Source: Amylostereum areolatum (Eukaryota > Basidiomycota > Agaricomycetes > Russulales > Stereaceae). From it: a stretch of 64,000 nucleotides of DNA. Below the pieces are notes generated by a model. It was not told where the DNA came from, searched no databases, and worked only from the letters and a program-made list of their open reading frames with translations. The stretch is from positions 62,001-126,000 of the forward strand of contig SAXG01000035.1 in the NCBI GenBank assembly GCA_012932865.1. The letters are read 5' to 3'. Numbering within the stretch: the first letter of the stretch is position 1; the number at the start of each line of letters is the position of its first letter. Shown here piece by piece: positions 23,519 through 36,563 of this stretch. The translations under genes were made by a program, and so were the position numbers.

Positions 23519-24622
23519 GGTTCGTGGACGCTGGGGAAAAGACGGGAGGGAGAAAAGCGAGAGCGAGAGCGAGAAGGAAGGGAAAAGCGTCTACGGGGAC
23601 GAGAAGGAGGAGGAGGGAGGTGTATCGCGAAGATCATGACGGTTCGGACGGTAATACTTTATAGATGGACTCCTCCCAGCCCTTGAACTTCGCTTCGCCG
23701 TCGCGCCTCTCTCCCGTTCTTTTTATTTTCCTTTTATTTTCGCCTTTCTTTTACCAACCCTTGACGACACGTAATAAACGTTACTCTAAACCCCCCAGTC
23801 CCTGGATTACGTCACACGGGACCTTATTTCTCGGCTTCGCCGACTATCTCAGATCTTCTGATATTTTGCCTCCGTCGCCCCGATATCTCCTCTATTTTAC
23901 TTCCGTCCCCCGTCCCCCCGTCCACGTTTTTTTGATTCCGTTCGTCCTCGAGGCTTAGGCTTTTCCCAACAGCATGTCATGGCTTCGCGCGCCCCGTGAA
24001 GATCCCAGCACACTCCGTCGAAATACGACGGATATCGTCGCTTGGCTGACATCTCAGAGCCGTGCTAGGCCCTTTCTGAATTGTCGGTCCCTTCGCCTTA
24101 CCAACAGTGCCCATCTCTCCATTCTACGGCTGTGCACCGTCCAGAACAGCAAGGGTGCCTCCGAGATAAACGATATAGTCGACAGCGACTCAGTTTAGTA
24201 TCCGTTGTTCCCCTTCATCTCCACGTCCTCGCACCCGCACCCGCACCCGCAACCCGCAACCCGATTTTCTGGATTCTGGAAAAACAAACAAACCCCACCT
24301 TTCCCTTGGAAGCTGCACTAACTGCTCTCCCGCCGGATATGAAAACCCCGTCACTCGACTCCATCTGACCACTCGACCTGTCAGGCAGGTCGAAGAGCTC
24401 AGCCACTCGGCGCAGACCATTCCCAATCTTCGTCGATCACGCCAGTCCAGACCCCAATTCACCCCCCGGCGACGCCCCTACGACGTCGACGGTCGTCCAC
24501 AGACCGGAGCAGGAGCGCCCGACGCGACGCAGGCTCTTGTATTTCGGCGACGCATGACACAGTCAAAAGACTCACTGAAGCGCTCCTTACTACCAAATAC
24601 CATCTTCTGCGTGGGGCAAGTA
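23519..24622. other. No supported gene
   Basis: No recognisable coding sequence. The start holds the promoter of the minus-strand gene at 22230. A short CGCACC repeat occurs at about 24230-24260. Confidence 0.4.
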
Positions 24623-25809
24623 CACCACCAGCAGTTGCCTCAGCATCAATCTATGATGGCCAGTTGGGGTGAGTCGAATGGCGTGACCGGAGGTTCACGC
24701 TGGCTTCACGTCAGCTTGAATCTAAACCCCTGATTCGAGTTCCATCCCGCTTTTCCGTCAGTGTAAGCCAATTCCACGCCAAAGTCAGCGTGAGCACAAG
24801 CTGGTCCGTCGGTTTCAAGCCCATTTCACTGGCATTTGTAAGAAGTGGAAAGAACGGAGTCCCCGCGCGATGAGTCTGAAGTCGATTATGTAAGCAATGT
24901 CAATTTTCGTCGTCGCGCGGTGTCGTTCTTGTTTCCTCTCACCACCTCCACCGCTCAACGTCAACTCCCTCCACCTGGCCACAGCATCTCATCTACCACT
25001 GGAGACCCCGGTATAGCTGATTTCGAGACCGGAATCACATATCGGAATCTCCTCAAAGAGTGGGCTTTGACCACCCCACCCTTTCCCCTTCGCTCACATC
25101 AATGTCGAGGTCTCCAGCCCGCTCTCTCATGAGCATGAGTAGCATTGAGACAACAGCCTGGGTGCGTGTTAGTATCTCTCACTTCCTGCTCGTCTGTCTC
25201 ACCACGCCACTCATGCATAGGCCCTACTAGTACCCCTGGGGATCTCTTGTTGCCGAGGGCTCTTTCGCACTTATGGGCTTTGCTCTCGGTCTTTCCTCGT
25301 GTTCTTGGTCTCTACTCGCGGTCTCGGTCTTTGCTTGCAGTCTTGGCCTGTGGTTGTCGTCTCGCTCCTCGCTCTCGGTCCCCCTGGGTCTCTGGTTTTT
25401 GCTCGCTGGCACTTGCTAGGTTATCTCAATCCCGTTTTGCTGGCATGCCAGGTAACACACTCTAATTCATTTTTCATTCCTCCTTTTGGACCCGTAGACA
25501 TCCTGTAACACCCCCCATGTACTTTGTATGGTAGTTCTCGGAATGATATATATATTACGATGCTTTGTTTGCTTCCACATTGGGATGATAAGATTGCGAT
25601 AAGCATGATTTGAGCCAGCATCCCGCCGATTGCTCCTTGACGAGCTTAGTAAGATAATTGGATTGAATCCGAAGGAACTCAGCTTCCGACCCAAGGGAGC
25701 CCGTTGAGTCTGATATCAGCATGACATTTTTGGATTCCATCCGGTGTCACGCTAGCATCACACTCAGGGGCATGATATCGGAATGAAGCTGAAGGATCTG
25801 CTGGTGGTG
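24623..25809 (-). mobile_element. TA-flanked inverted-repeat element, copy 2
   Basis: 1187 bp with the same CACCACCAGCAG ends as the element at 18750-19879 and TA on both sides (24621-24622, 25810-25811), inserted in the opposite orientation. The right end read in reverse (CTTCAGCTTCATTCCGATAT...) aligns with the left end of copy 1, and the left end aligns with the right end of copy 1. The central degenerate repeats differ in length between copies. No transposase is encoded. Confidence 0.75.
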
Positions 25810-28800
25810 TAGTCGGTTATGTTACACTGTGGGCCCAGGTCACCACGGCGCCCCGCCGAACCCAGCCGTCCTTCTCCGTAAGTCCTCCCGCCTTGTATTC
25901 TCGTCCCCCGTTCGCAAGGATAAGCTCGGTTCCTTGCAGCGAACCCGAAACCGGTCATGCGCCAACGGGCGTCACGCTCCCCAACTCGAGCCCGCTCAGC
26001 AGCGCGAGTGCCTATATCCAAATTCAATCCGCAGATGCGAAAAGGTGCGAGGCCTTCCCTTCGGTCAGACCCGTCTTCGGCCGAGCGTCACATCCGCCCA
26101 TATGCCAGCAGAGGAGCGCCGTTTCGACCGCCCTTCGCAGGCGCGCGCATGCGCCGCTCAGCCTGCTTGCTTGCTTAACTGTGCGCCCCGCCTCGGCGGG
26201 AGGCCGCCGACGGGCCTTTGCCGTGCGATCCACCCGACATGCAAAGTCGCTACGGGCGAACACGAGGCGGGCGGGCACGCGGCCTGCAACGTGGCCGTGA
26301 CGGGTTGCAGGCGCCAACGGCTTCGGCGTCGAGGCTGCCCTCCCATGCTCCCGCCTTCCGATCCTATGATTCAAGTTATATTCCTGCCGTACACGCGCGC
26401 TCCCGGTCCCACCCCTCGGCGCTGGCGCGCGAACCGTAAAAAGAGACGCACGCCCCCGTATGTGGGTACACGTGAGACGGTGCGCGCACTCTTCTTTTCG
26501 CCGGGGTTTCCTGATTATCTGACGTACCTCTACATAATCCGCACATAATATCAGTCGCGATCCGCGGGCTCCTTTTTTCCTCCCCTGTTTCCCTTCGCGA
26601 GAGGTGGGTAAGAGGGGAGAGGGCTTATCGGCGTGGGAGGTGTGGCTCGGGATTGGAGAACGAGTCGGGCGGCGGGCGCGGAATCCGGACGTCCGTTCAC
26701 CTCTATCCGGACTCGGTGCAGACGCCTGCGAAGCTTCCGGACTCGCCATGTGCTACTGCAGCCACAAGCTGCGTAATAAGTACTGTGTACTTGGCCCATT
26801 GCTGCTCATGCTAAGCGACGTCTCCCTCCTTCAGCCACCGCGCGCGATGTCGCCACGGTCTGATCAGGGCACCATCCATGCTCCGATCTCTCTGCAAAGT
26901 GGCCGTCGTCGCGCGAAATAGGTCTCATGGGCAGGATCAGGGTCCGTTTTCATTGGGTAGTGGGGGACTCTCATATCGCAATCGCGCTCCGGGGTCGAGC
27001 CCCCCCCACCCGGGCTATGGCATATGGCATAGGTGATTCATATATTTGGCTTTCATCTCATGTCCACCGTCGAGGGACATGAACGTAGCATGGCGTGACG
27101 GAGGGGCGGTTGGACGGCGGCGGCCTTGATCAGAGAAGTTGAAGGGGGAAAAAATCGGCGTGCATCAGTGCACTGGCAACTATCCATCTTCGCCTTCCCT
27201 TCGTCGGATCCGCGGAGTGGGACCTCGTCCACCTTCACGGGCGACGCGCCGTAATCGGCGAACCATAAACAAGTCCCATATACCCATGCGGCAGAAGAGC
27301 CTGAGACGGCGTCGAAGCTGCAGATGGGGCCACGTGCGCACTTGGAAGGCAGGATCGCGCTCCGAACTTGAAGACGGGTGTGACGGTCGTGCGGATGGCA
27401 GATGGTCAGGAATGTACTATATGTTCCCGCTCGTTCGTCGTCCCTTCGTGTGCTAGCCCGAACGCCCCTCCCCTAGCTCCAACTCTGCGTGCGTTCTGAG
27501 CCCCGAACCCCCCACCCCACTTCCTGATTATCACCTGTTGACGACGAACCTGGTGGGAAGCGTGGAGAAGAAGGGGTGAGGGAGCATTAGATCCCACCGA
27601 GACGAGCGCCGAACGTCCGTCAACAAGGATGAACATACCGGGCGATCGCGTGGGCGGTGCGCCGCGCAGGGATTTGCGCTCGACGAGGCTCAGAGCTGCG
27701 ACGGGTGCCCAAAGGCTGAGAGTCGCGTCCGAGATAGAATAGTGGCCGGACGCATGCGGGGGCATTTAATCTCGGAGGGGCGCAAAGGGACGCGCCGGCT
27801 TCGTTGTTTCACTCTGGGGAAGGAGGGGCGAGACCGCGACGCGTGCAGTGGAGTTGTCCGAGTGCAGGTTCTAGGAAGGAATCAAGAATTAAGCCAAGCT
27901 GTCGGGTTCGCATCTCCCCTCCTCGTCCTCTAGCCCGCTTTCGCTCGTTTGCTCGGCTAATATCATAGACAAAGCGGACGCCGTCGTAACCACCCACAAC
28001 AGCAAAAATAAAATAGGGAGAAGAGGGGGAACAAGGCGCAATTGGTGGCATCTTGGGGATTCCGCACCGCAGCAAAGGGGGCCTAAGCTGCAAGCCAGCC
28101 CATTCGACGGCGGGCTTGAACCTGCCCTTTTCGCCTGTCGTCTTCCCGACGACCAACACTGACAAAGCGTCAAAGTTTGGCGATTAGCGGTGGGAGCGCG
28201 CTACGAAACGTCGTCAAGTGGCAGACGCTGGGAACCTCTGGGAAGGGGGGATGCGCCTTCCAGGTTTGAGTTTGGGTTTTGAGAGAGTTTGGGCGACTTC
28301 TGAAGGGGGCGTCGGCGCCTGGGGTTTAGAATCAAGAGCGGAAGGGGAGTCCGGTCACGCAAGGTGTCGCACTACAGTGTTTTATGGACGGGAGATATTC
28401 TTTACAGCGGGCGGATGAAGGGGGGTGCGCTTGAATCGAGCGTTTATTGGAGCTTAGGGACCCGACAAACGCTATCGTTGAGCAAGCGTGCGCGGAACCG
28501 TATTGGAATGAAATGAGTGTGTTCAATGGCGTGGTGGCGGTGGATAGGTACATGGGTCTCTGAGCGTCGTCCAACCGTACCCGGGCCCCACAACGGAAGC
28601 CTTGGCGGGCTCGAGAAAAAGATACTCACCAGCCTGATGGACCGTCAGCAGCTGAGCTAGCTTTTGCCGCCCTCATATACCGCCCAGCGCGGAGAGTGAC
28701 ACCGTGGACCGTGCACACGCTGTCCAGAACAACACCCCCCCCCTTACGCGATTTGAGGGTGGCTCAGCGACGACAGCACCCGCGGTCAGCGCGTAGACAT

Positions 28801-30683
28801 ACGCTATCAATCGCATCCGCTCGACATTTCGCCTCAAATTAGAATTTGCCGGAGACAACGAGGAATCTGGATGTATCCTATCTGAGCGTCGAATCAACGG
28901 TGGAGGGGGGGGGGGGCACGTACCAGGGAAAAACAGAGGGGGTTTGGAGGGAGACGAACGACAATGGGGAGCAGCAGGGAGCAGCGCACCGCAGCCGGAC
29001 AAGTCGATGCATTCCAATGTCTGCGTCTTCAGCCACTTCGCCCTCACCGATGTCTTGTGCCAATGAGAGGCTTAGGCGAGTAATGGTGGAATGGAGATTT
29101 GGTGCGACCTCCCACATCCGCGTCGGACGTTGAACTCAAGAGCCGAGGCTACATCAACGGGTCCGCGTTCACGACCTATGTCACTAAAATCAAGGGTGGA
29201 GGTTGGCCATGTCCACGGGTCTAGAACAATATCTGAAGTGGGGTGCAGACGTCGGTCGATAACAAGGATAGTGACGAGGGGATGGGGAGGGGGTTACGAA
29301 GAGGGGGGAAATGGAGAGGAAATAGGACAGGGCAGGACGACGCACGCGAGAACCCCCATGTCTCAACCTCATCCCTTCGAAATCGACGCCTGCCAGTGAT
29401 GCTCGCCCGGTCTTTCCTCCATCGAAATTCCGGACCACACGGAGAAACATACAGCCCCGCAGCAAGCACGATCCGAGTCCTGGACCAGCCAGGTTCGATG
29501 CCGTTAATTCGTTCGAGGTGATATGAGCAGAAGCACAGACGTTGGAGATGAAGACGGCGAGAAGTCGCGGTGCATCGCGGACTTCGTCGTGCGGTCAGAG
29601 CGAAAGGCGTCACGGGGAAAAATAGATAGGGTGAGCACATACCTCATATACCCACTCCGAGAGGGGAACGTGGAGAACGGGCAGTGCGTGAAGATTATTT
29701 TCAGCACCGCATCCTCACCGGAGCAGGCCCTCTCCGCATTCACACCTACTTATGGCGAGCAAAGTTTCCGACGATCCGCAGAGGAATTCCCGGCCAGTGT
29801 AGTGATAAGGATCGACATTAATCTAGTACTACAAGTCATCAGATGGAATGAAGAGGAAAGGAGCGATGGTGGGTTCATCTCTTACTGGCACGCAAACAAC
29901 CCCGCCTATGACGCACGCTCCCATCCATCCACCGCGCACACTCGTCGCATCCAACACGCGCCACGCGCAACCCTCCCGACCTCGTCTAACCGCAAGCGTA
30001 ATCGATAACCACCATCCAATTTTCTCCCCGCCCGGGTATTGCACCGCCCGAATGTCCTTTGCCCCGCGCCGGACCTGAACATGATAAGTCCCTCCCTCCT
30101 CAGTTGGAAATCACGGAGATCGCTCCTGGGCCGAGCGCGCGGAAGGTTGGTGGCGGGAAGCGCTTCTTCTTCGCGGTTGAGAGGGGCAAAGCGAAGGGCA
30201 GAGGAGGGAGCGATAAACAACGCTTGCCTTTTGCGGAGGGAGGGACGGAGGGGCGTGCTCGGGCATACGCCGGCGCGCAGCGAGGCCGGTGACGTAGCTG
30301 CTGGCCATCCCGGGAAACTTGCCGCCCTCGCCCGTTTGTCGCAGATCGTGGCTACTATGTACTTGCTGTCGAAGAGGTTGCTAATGCCACAGCAGTTGAG
30401 AACCTTGGAGATACATGGAAGGAGGCTCACCGATCGGATTGGAGGGAACAACTCTACTTAGCACGCCGCGCCTTGGATGTCGGTGCGTTACACGCTGAAC
30501 AACAACACGCTGGCCCTTCGTGCCCTCTCAGGCCACTCGCCACGCTGCCGATCAAGCGCTTTCATATAACATTGGTCGCATGCTGCACGCATGGCACCGT
30601 GTGCACCGTCACAAAGAAGATCATGGCCAGCGGAATTATATTAGCACGAACGCTACACCTACGAGACACTATACATCCAGAGA
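25810..30683. other. 4.9 kb without a supported gene
   Basis: Several open frames of 100-240 codons exist (for example 25829-26548 plus, 27406-27765 minus, 29523-30008 plus). They overlap frames on the other strand, carry no domain that I recognise and cannot be joined through splice sites. One near 29523-30008 ends at a plausible donor and may be an unrecognised exon. A T-arm-like motif near 26990 was rejected as a tRNA. Confidence 0.3.
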
Positions 30684-31974
30684 TTAGTGAGAGAGAGAAG
30701 AGTCCACGTCCATGGGCATGCTGTCGCCCTCCTCGGAGTCCGAGTCGTTGGATCTTGCAGGCGAAATGGGCTGGCGGAGCTGGGAAGGGCCACGAGAAGC
30801 TACGCCTTGCGGGGAGTTCGCTTTGGAAGGGGTGCCGGCTGGTGATATTGGAGAGGAGGGTGACGAGTTGCCTTGCTTTTTCGACCGCGCCGATGGGTTG
30901 AATGTGCCACATTTGGGGCAAACGTACTCTGTAGAGAAAAGGTTAAGGATACCACCACGAAAAGAAGCAAGGCGACGTACGCGCATCCTCCCACATGCTC
31001 TCCTTCACAAGACCGTTGTGCGCAAAACACTTCTGACAAATGAGGGCGTAGCGTGACGCCGCCGCCGCCGGCGCTGAGGCGTCGTCGTCGCCTAGAAGCG
31101 CATCTGCAAGCTTATCGTACCATTGTTTACGAGGGGGAGGAAGCGGCTGTTGCGGGGTCGCTGGAGGAGCTGCGTCAACCAAAACACATCAGACAGACCG
31201 GACGAGCACGCACGCTGGAGCTGGTTCTGCAAGCCGGGGCGAATGGGTGTTTGGAGGGCACTGGGCGTACCCTTCGGCAGGGCGACCTGGGGAGAAGGGC
31301 GCTGAGGCGTCATGGGGCCTTGCGTTTGTGCCACGGGTCGTCGTCGGAGGGGGGAGTCGGGAGAAGCACCGTCATCGTAACGTTCGATGAGGTTTCGAGT
31401 GCTGTAATAGTTCGTCTTCGTCTTAATCTCCTCGATCTTCGTGTGCTGGGTCTTGTACAGCTCCTTCAACTTCTTCTCTGCGCGTGGTGGATGATGAATA
31501 ACACGTCGGAATCGCGCGTTAATGCCACTCACCCTCAGCGTCACCAATACGGGCATACCATAGCTGAACCAGCCGTCGCGTAAGAAGAATCCTGCATGCA
31601 AGGTGAGCGCGAGGCTGGGACGTAAAAAAAGTCACGACGCACAGGATAGGCCCGATGATGAGTGGGGCGCCCTTCACCGCATGTTCGATCCCGCTGTTGG
31701 CACCGGACCCAGTGAGGGTGGGCAGAAGTTGGGCATACCACAGGCCAACGTAGATGCACCATCCTGCGAGAGTGTAGAGAGTGACGATGAGGGTGGCGCG
31801 ACGCTCGCGCAAGCGGATCTCAGAGAGCCGAGTTTGGCGTTTTTGGATGTCGAGGGCGAGGGAGGCGAGGACCTTTTCGTAGTCTTCTGGTTGTTTCTAC
31901 AGAAGATCAGACAATTTCCGGAACTGAGGACGAGAGATATCTACCTTCTTGAACCAGCCAGAGAAGAGAGCCAT
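30684..31974 (-). CDS. LNP1: Lunapark, ER three-way junction protein
   Basis: Six exons on the minus strand (31974-31945, 31896-31643, 31591-31533, 31477-31214, 31169-30981, 30928-30684); introns are 44-55 nt and phases agree, giving 346 residues. The N-terminus MALFSGWFKKKQPEDYEKVL fits the myristoylation-type start and coiled coil of lunapark. Two membrane segments follow (ATLIVTLYTLAGWCIYVGL and APLIIGPILILL). A second coiled coil EKKLKELYKTQ precedes a Pro-rich linker. The C-terminal zinc ribbon is YALICQKCFAHNGL...YVCPKCGTFNP, the four-Cys finger typical of lunapark. The tail is Ser/Pro-rich and acidic. It stabilises three-way junctions of the tubular ER, opposite atlastin/Sey1. Confidence 0.92.
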
Positions 31975-33109
31975 AGCGGTGGCAGAAAGGAATGGGATTG
32001 TTGGTGTTGCTCGATGTGAAAGGATAGAATAGCGCCCGCCAACGTTGGCCATGGCACGTGATGTGAATCAGTTATGTCAGCATGTTTGCCTCGCCTACCC
32101 CGCAAACTTCAATCCAGGATCATCCACTCCAGCAGCTCTCTCAGAGCTTTCCTTTCGAAAGCTTTCATCCGTAGGGAGCTTTTATCATCATTTCTGTGAT
32201 TCAAAATAACCACTATGGCTATGATCTGACCGACCGGGTTGAAGAATATCGCGAGTCATGGCGAGCGGCAACATCGAGTCTGCCTTCAAGTTTCCAGGTG
32301 TGGCCCAAGCGCGTGGGCGGGTTTCGGCGAACGAGCTCGACGAAGACGTACGCGCGAATCAAATCTGCCTTCCCTGTGGACCTCAAGCCTGTGCTGAATG
32401 TCTGCTGTCCATTATACATCTGCTTTCTCCCCGTTGCGGAAGCAGAGGAGCATATGGCTCTCATCCATTCCACTGGACTTCTCGATCGATCTACAGGCGC
32501 GAGAAAAGCGTCCTGTGAGACGACAGTCAGTAACACAAGAACGGCCTGCCTATGCATCTAAGCCGCCACTGTATACAGACGGCAATTAAACACAGACGGC
32601 GCGAGAGATCGCTCACGCAAGCAATTAAACCCAACGGTGGTCTGCGACCTGTGTAAATTGCAAGTACGAGTGTAGTCTGGACATCACAAGCTATAACAGG
32701 TAAGTAAACACAGAGTCCAGGAACCTAGGAGAGGTGTAGCTGGATCACAGCGAAGAAGAAGACGGCTGCCATCGATGATCTGAGATGGTTCGTACTTAGA
32801 GGCTAGAGCCCGTCGTGGCCGCGGTCCAGCTCCATGAGAGCGCCTGGCGCGTGGCGGGGCAGAGGGCACCGTGTCGGGAGTGCCCAATCGAGTGGCGCGC
32901 CGTCTGCGCCAACGTTGTGAAGGTCCATGGCGGGAACGGCGGGGACGTGTCCACCCGAGCTCTCTTGGGTGTGCCGGGCGGTCTCCGTACCCTTGAAGGG
33001 CGCTGTGAGCGTGTGAGCGGTCTCGGGAACCACGGGGTAGTGTCGTGGGGACCGTGATGAATATTCCCTCGTCGGGAGGCGGGGCCCTTACGGACATCAC
33101 GAGGCGCAC
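31975..33109. other. No supported gene
   Basis: Upstream of lunapark and left of the mariner-type element. Short open frames only. Confidence 0.4.
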
Positions 33110-33178
33110 CAGCCGTTTGCATAACCGACTGGAATCCGCGCGTCGAGAAACTTGTTTGTCAGAGCCAAACATTGCCTT
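33110..33178 (+). repeat. Left 69-bp terminal inverted repeat
   Basis: Identical over 69 bp to the reverse complement of 37062-37130. Similarity fades within a few bases inside. Confidence 0.93.
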
Positions 33179-33258
33179 TTCGGGAAATCACGTCTGCTGC
33201 GGGAGTGACAGCTGTGCGTCGCGAGGTCAGCTTTGCAGTGTCTTGAGTCCTGACCGCA

Positions 33259-34350
33259 ATGGCACCTCCCCTTAACCCTCAACTTCGAGAACGCATTGTC
33301 GAATGGCGGGAGCGTTTTACAGTCTCCGAGATCACTGAACTCGCGCAGTGCTCAAAAAGCACAGTCTATGAAATCCTCCGCCTTTATCGCGAGACAGGTT
33401 CAGTGCATAGTCCCCATGGACTGTTGTCCCATGGCCGCTCCCGCATCCTTTCATTTGGAGAGCTCACATCCATCAACTCCTGGTTGGTCCAAGAGCCAGC
33501 AATGTTTCTTGACGAGATTCAAGACCGTCTTGACAAGGAGCTCGGAGTGTACGTTTCACTTGCAACCGTCGCCCGCGCTGTTCGCAGCCTTGCTCTCACT
33601 CACAAGCGGATATCAAAGGAGGCATTGGAACGAAACGATGCCGTTCGCGCAATGTGGGATGCAGCTTGGGGGGATATACCCATGGAGAGCATAGTCTGGT
33701 TGGATGAATCTGGGGTGGATGATCGGGCACATCAGCGGACAATGGGAAGGGCACCACTGGGATCTGCATGCGTCCGCCGTGACCTGTTCTTCCATGGCAC
33801 ACGCCTGACAATGCTCCCAGTGCTCTCCTGTGATGGGATCATTGCTTTGGATCTTCTCGAAGGATCAGTCAACCGTGAGAGGTTCCTCCATTTTCTGTGG
33901 GAGGATGTTGTACGCTTCAATTTCTTCTGGATGTCTGTGTCATGCTTATGCCTGTGTTGTGCTCATATAGGCACCCCTTCTCAACCCATATACTCCAGAC
34001 AATCCAAGCCGTAATTCTGTGGTAGTCATGGATAATGTTGCCTTTCATCATGGAGACGAAGTGCGGGAGATCATTGAGAATGACTGTGGTGCGTTGTGCT
34101 GTCTGAAAGCTCCGGCTTCAAGGTATACTAACCAGTTTTAATGACAGGTGCAAAGCTTATATACCTACCACCATACTCCCCCGACATGAATCCCATCGAG
34201 CAAGCTTTCAGTAGTATCAAAGCCTTCTTGCGCCGTAATGAAAGCCACTTCACTGGACCTCACATGCGCGCTGAACTCATCCATCTTGCTATGGAAGAAA
34301 TAACGAATGAAGATGCCATTGGCTGGATTACAAACTGCGGGTATTCGTAA
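33259..34350 (+). CDS. Tc1/mariner (IS630-like) DDE transposase
   Basis: Exons 33259-33909, 33971-34088 and 34148-34350 give 323 residues with no stop or frameshift. An N-terminal helix-turn-helix region ([20 protein letters not shown]) precedes a second paired-like helical domain with [20 protein letters not shown]. The catalytic residues are visible: first Asp in [12 protein letters not shown], second Asp in [13 protein letters not shown], and the third acidic residue in [19 protein letters not shown]. The length fits the family. The introns (GTACGC..ATAG, GTGCGT..ACAG) are short and phase-consistent. It lies 80 bp inside the left TIR, so it is the likely source of activity for this element and perhaps for TA-flanked elements elsewhere. 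Confidence 0.9.
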
Positions 34351-34516
34351 AGTAGGTAACGAACGTGGGGTAGATGTATGGACAGAGGTGATTATGCGAC
34401 AGATGAGGGAGTAGTAGGTTAGCGGAAGGTTATGCAGTGTAGTAAAGAGTGGGGGGTCAGGACAGCATGGTGTATGTACAGAAAATATTAGGCAACATTA
34501 TAAAGGTTCGAGAAAC

Positions 34517-36563
34517 TCACTTATCCCCGAAGACATCGTACTCTGAAAAGAGAGACCGTACATAGTCTTTCTTCATGCGTAAACGCCTAGAGAATTGCTC
34601 TGCGGATGCAACGAGAACTCTCAGGCTATCGCTATCACCCCCGGTGAGTGACACCAAGGTGTCAAGGTCTAGCGAGGGCAAGGTTTCAAGGGTGATCTCC
34701 GCCGAAACAAGCATGGAGTGGTACTGCAACAGGTCATGTCCATCACGTTCAAGGATAGTGAGGAAAAAGTAATATAACTCATCCTGACGCCGAGGCATAG
34801 GAGAGAAAGGCAGGGCAGGAGGCGGTGCTGGAGATAACATGGAAGCGGGGGTCGCCGATGAACCTGCGGCGGAGGGAAGGGGAGGCGGAGAAATGCCGAG
34901 AACAGCAGATATCATAGCACTTTGTTGATTGACGAGGCCAGCGATGACGGGGACAAGAGCGGTGGCGGCATCTGTGGGTGCAGCGGGTGTGGCGGTAGGT
35001 GTCATCACAGAATGTGGGCCTGAACGTCCACGGGCCTTGTGCGGGCGCAGACGACCATCGCGCACGCCATCAAACTCCTCAGTATTAGGAGGGTACTTGA
35101 CAGTCGTTTCTTTCGCATCCTATCGAGATAGAGAAGGTCAGTACAGCATTGATCATATTCACAGAGGCTACTCACAACAGCGGATGCCCAACGCTTCAAT
35201 CGCTTCCGATTAAGGCCAATGTGTCCATCTTGGGTTGGATAACAGAAGCCTTGCTCGTTGTGCTCGCCGCGATGCTTGTCACACTTGTACATTTCCTTCA
35301 GCTCGAGAATGATAGTACCCTGACGCTTGATCGAGTCAGAGTACGAGTCCGTGTTTGGAACCTGAGAAATACAATAAGTTTGGCAGGTTCATTAAATATA
35401 CGTGCAGGCTTACCTCGGTTCCAGCACACGTTGGTCCGAGTTCCTTGTCGTGCTGGAGCACGGCATCAAACGGCTACAAGTCCCAATATTAGTCAAAGCA
35501 GAAGAACAGGGATGAAACCACATACACGCTTGCGCAGCCGGAAAGCCTCCATGGCGTCAAGGTCAAGTTCGATGTAGACATCACGAGGCCGTTTACGGAG
35601 TAAGGCCTCCCGAATTGCGAACCAGTCTTCATCTGAATCGACACTTGATGCATCACCCTTGCTGCACGTAACAGAACGTTTAGGTATATGTTTGTATAAC
35701 AATAGACGGAACAACTTACTTGACACCAGTCCAACGAATCTTGAAGGGTACGTTGATGGAGAACTGCCCATCCAACCCATGGATACGAAGGCCTTCAGCT
35801 ACGAGAGACTCACGCGGAGTACTCGGGGTGATAGCGACAGTGGTGACCTTCGTGTCGTGAGTCCTCTTTGAACTCGCAGAGCTCTTGCCCTTCGCGGAAC
35901 GTGGCACAGCCGGGGTGTAATAGACAGTGTAATGTGTGGTGTAGCCTGCAGGTAATTGGTCAGTATGCTCATTGTTAATGAAGAATGGATCAACGCACGG
36001 TCATTCGATGACGACGCAGCAGATCCTGGGGCGGAGGGTAGAAACCCAATGGCATCGCTTGTGTTCCCAGCCAAGGGAGTGCCGGAGTTAGCCTGGAGGG
36101 CGACTGGTGCCGACTGTTGAGGCATAGGTGGAGGCGGCGGCGGCAACTGTGGGCCTGGAGGTGGTGGTGGTGGCAGCGGCAGGCCTGGGGGCGGCGGAAC
36201 TGGGGGCAGCGGAACTCGAGGTAGTGAGGCGAGCGTTGGGGCAACTACTCCGGGGTTGGCAGCCTGCCATCGTGCCGTCAACATATCGAGAACACGACGT
36301 TGATCTTGAGGCGACAGGCGCGCGAAGCCGGCTTGTCGCGACTCCTCCATCTCATCTTGGGATGTGTAGAATTGAGGAGGATTGACCGCTCCATCTAGAG
36401 AAAGTCAGCACCGCACACAAACTCTACTGGTACGTAACGTACCAATCCCTCCCGGGTTCACAAGCCAGTGGATCGACACAGGTCGGGGAGCCTGCGGGTG
36501 TCGATAAGGAACGAATCGCGGTGTCAAAGGACGAGACGGTCCACGAGGGTCTGGAGAGGACAT
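34517..36563 (-). CDS. Accessory gene of the TIR element, unknown function
   Basis: Multi-exon minus-strand gene from ATG at 36563 (MSSPDPRGPSRPLTPRFVPY) to TGA at 34517. Recognisable parts in order are: a short helical block EESRQAGFARLSPQDQRRVL; a long Pro-rich stretch (PPVPPPPGLPLPPPPPPG); a basic linker (PRSAKGKSSASSKRTHD); a globular part with FSINVPFKIRWTGVK, WFAIREALLRKR and VYIELDLDAMEAFRLRKR; CAGTEVPNTDSYSDSIKRQG; a C-H-H-C motif CDKHRGEHNEQGFC that could bind zinc; HIGLNRKRLKRWASA; and a Leu-rich C-terminus ending VFGDK. I do not recognise the family. It converges on the transposase gene and ends about 165 bp from it. It may be a DNA-binding or regulatory partner of transposition, which is inference only. 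Confidence 0.65.

Noticed and set aside
26930..27020. tRNA-like motif (GGGTCGAGCCC T-arm and a CTCATAT loop)
   Set aside because: The anticodon stem does not pair, the acceptor stem cannot be closed and no T-run terminator follows.
33110..34510. A compact mariner element with its own short TIRs around the transposase alone
   Set aside because: I could not find a second inverted repeat just after the transposase stop; the only convincing inverted pair encloses both genes.
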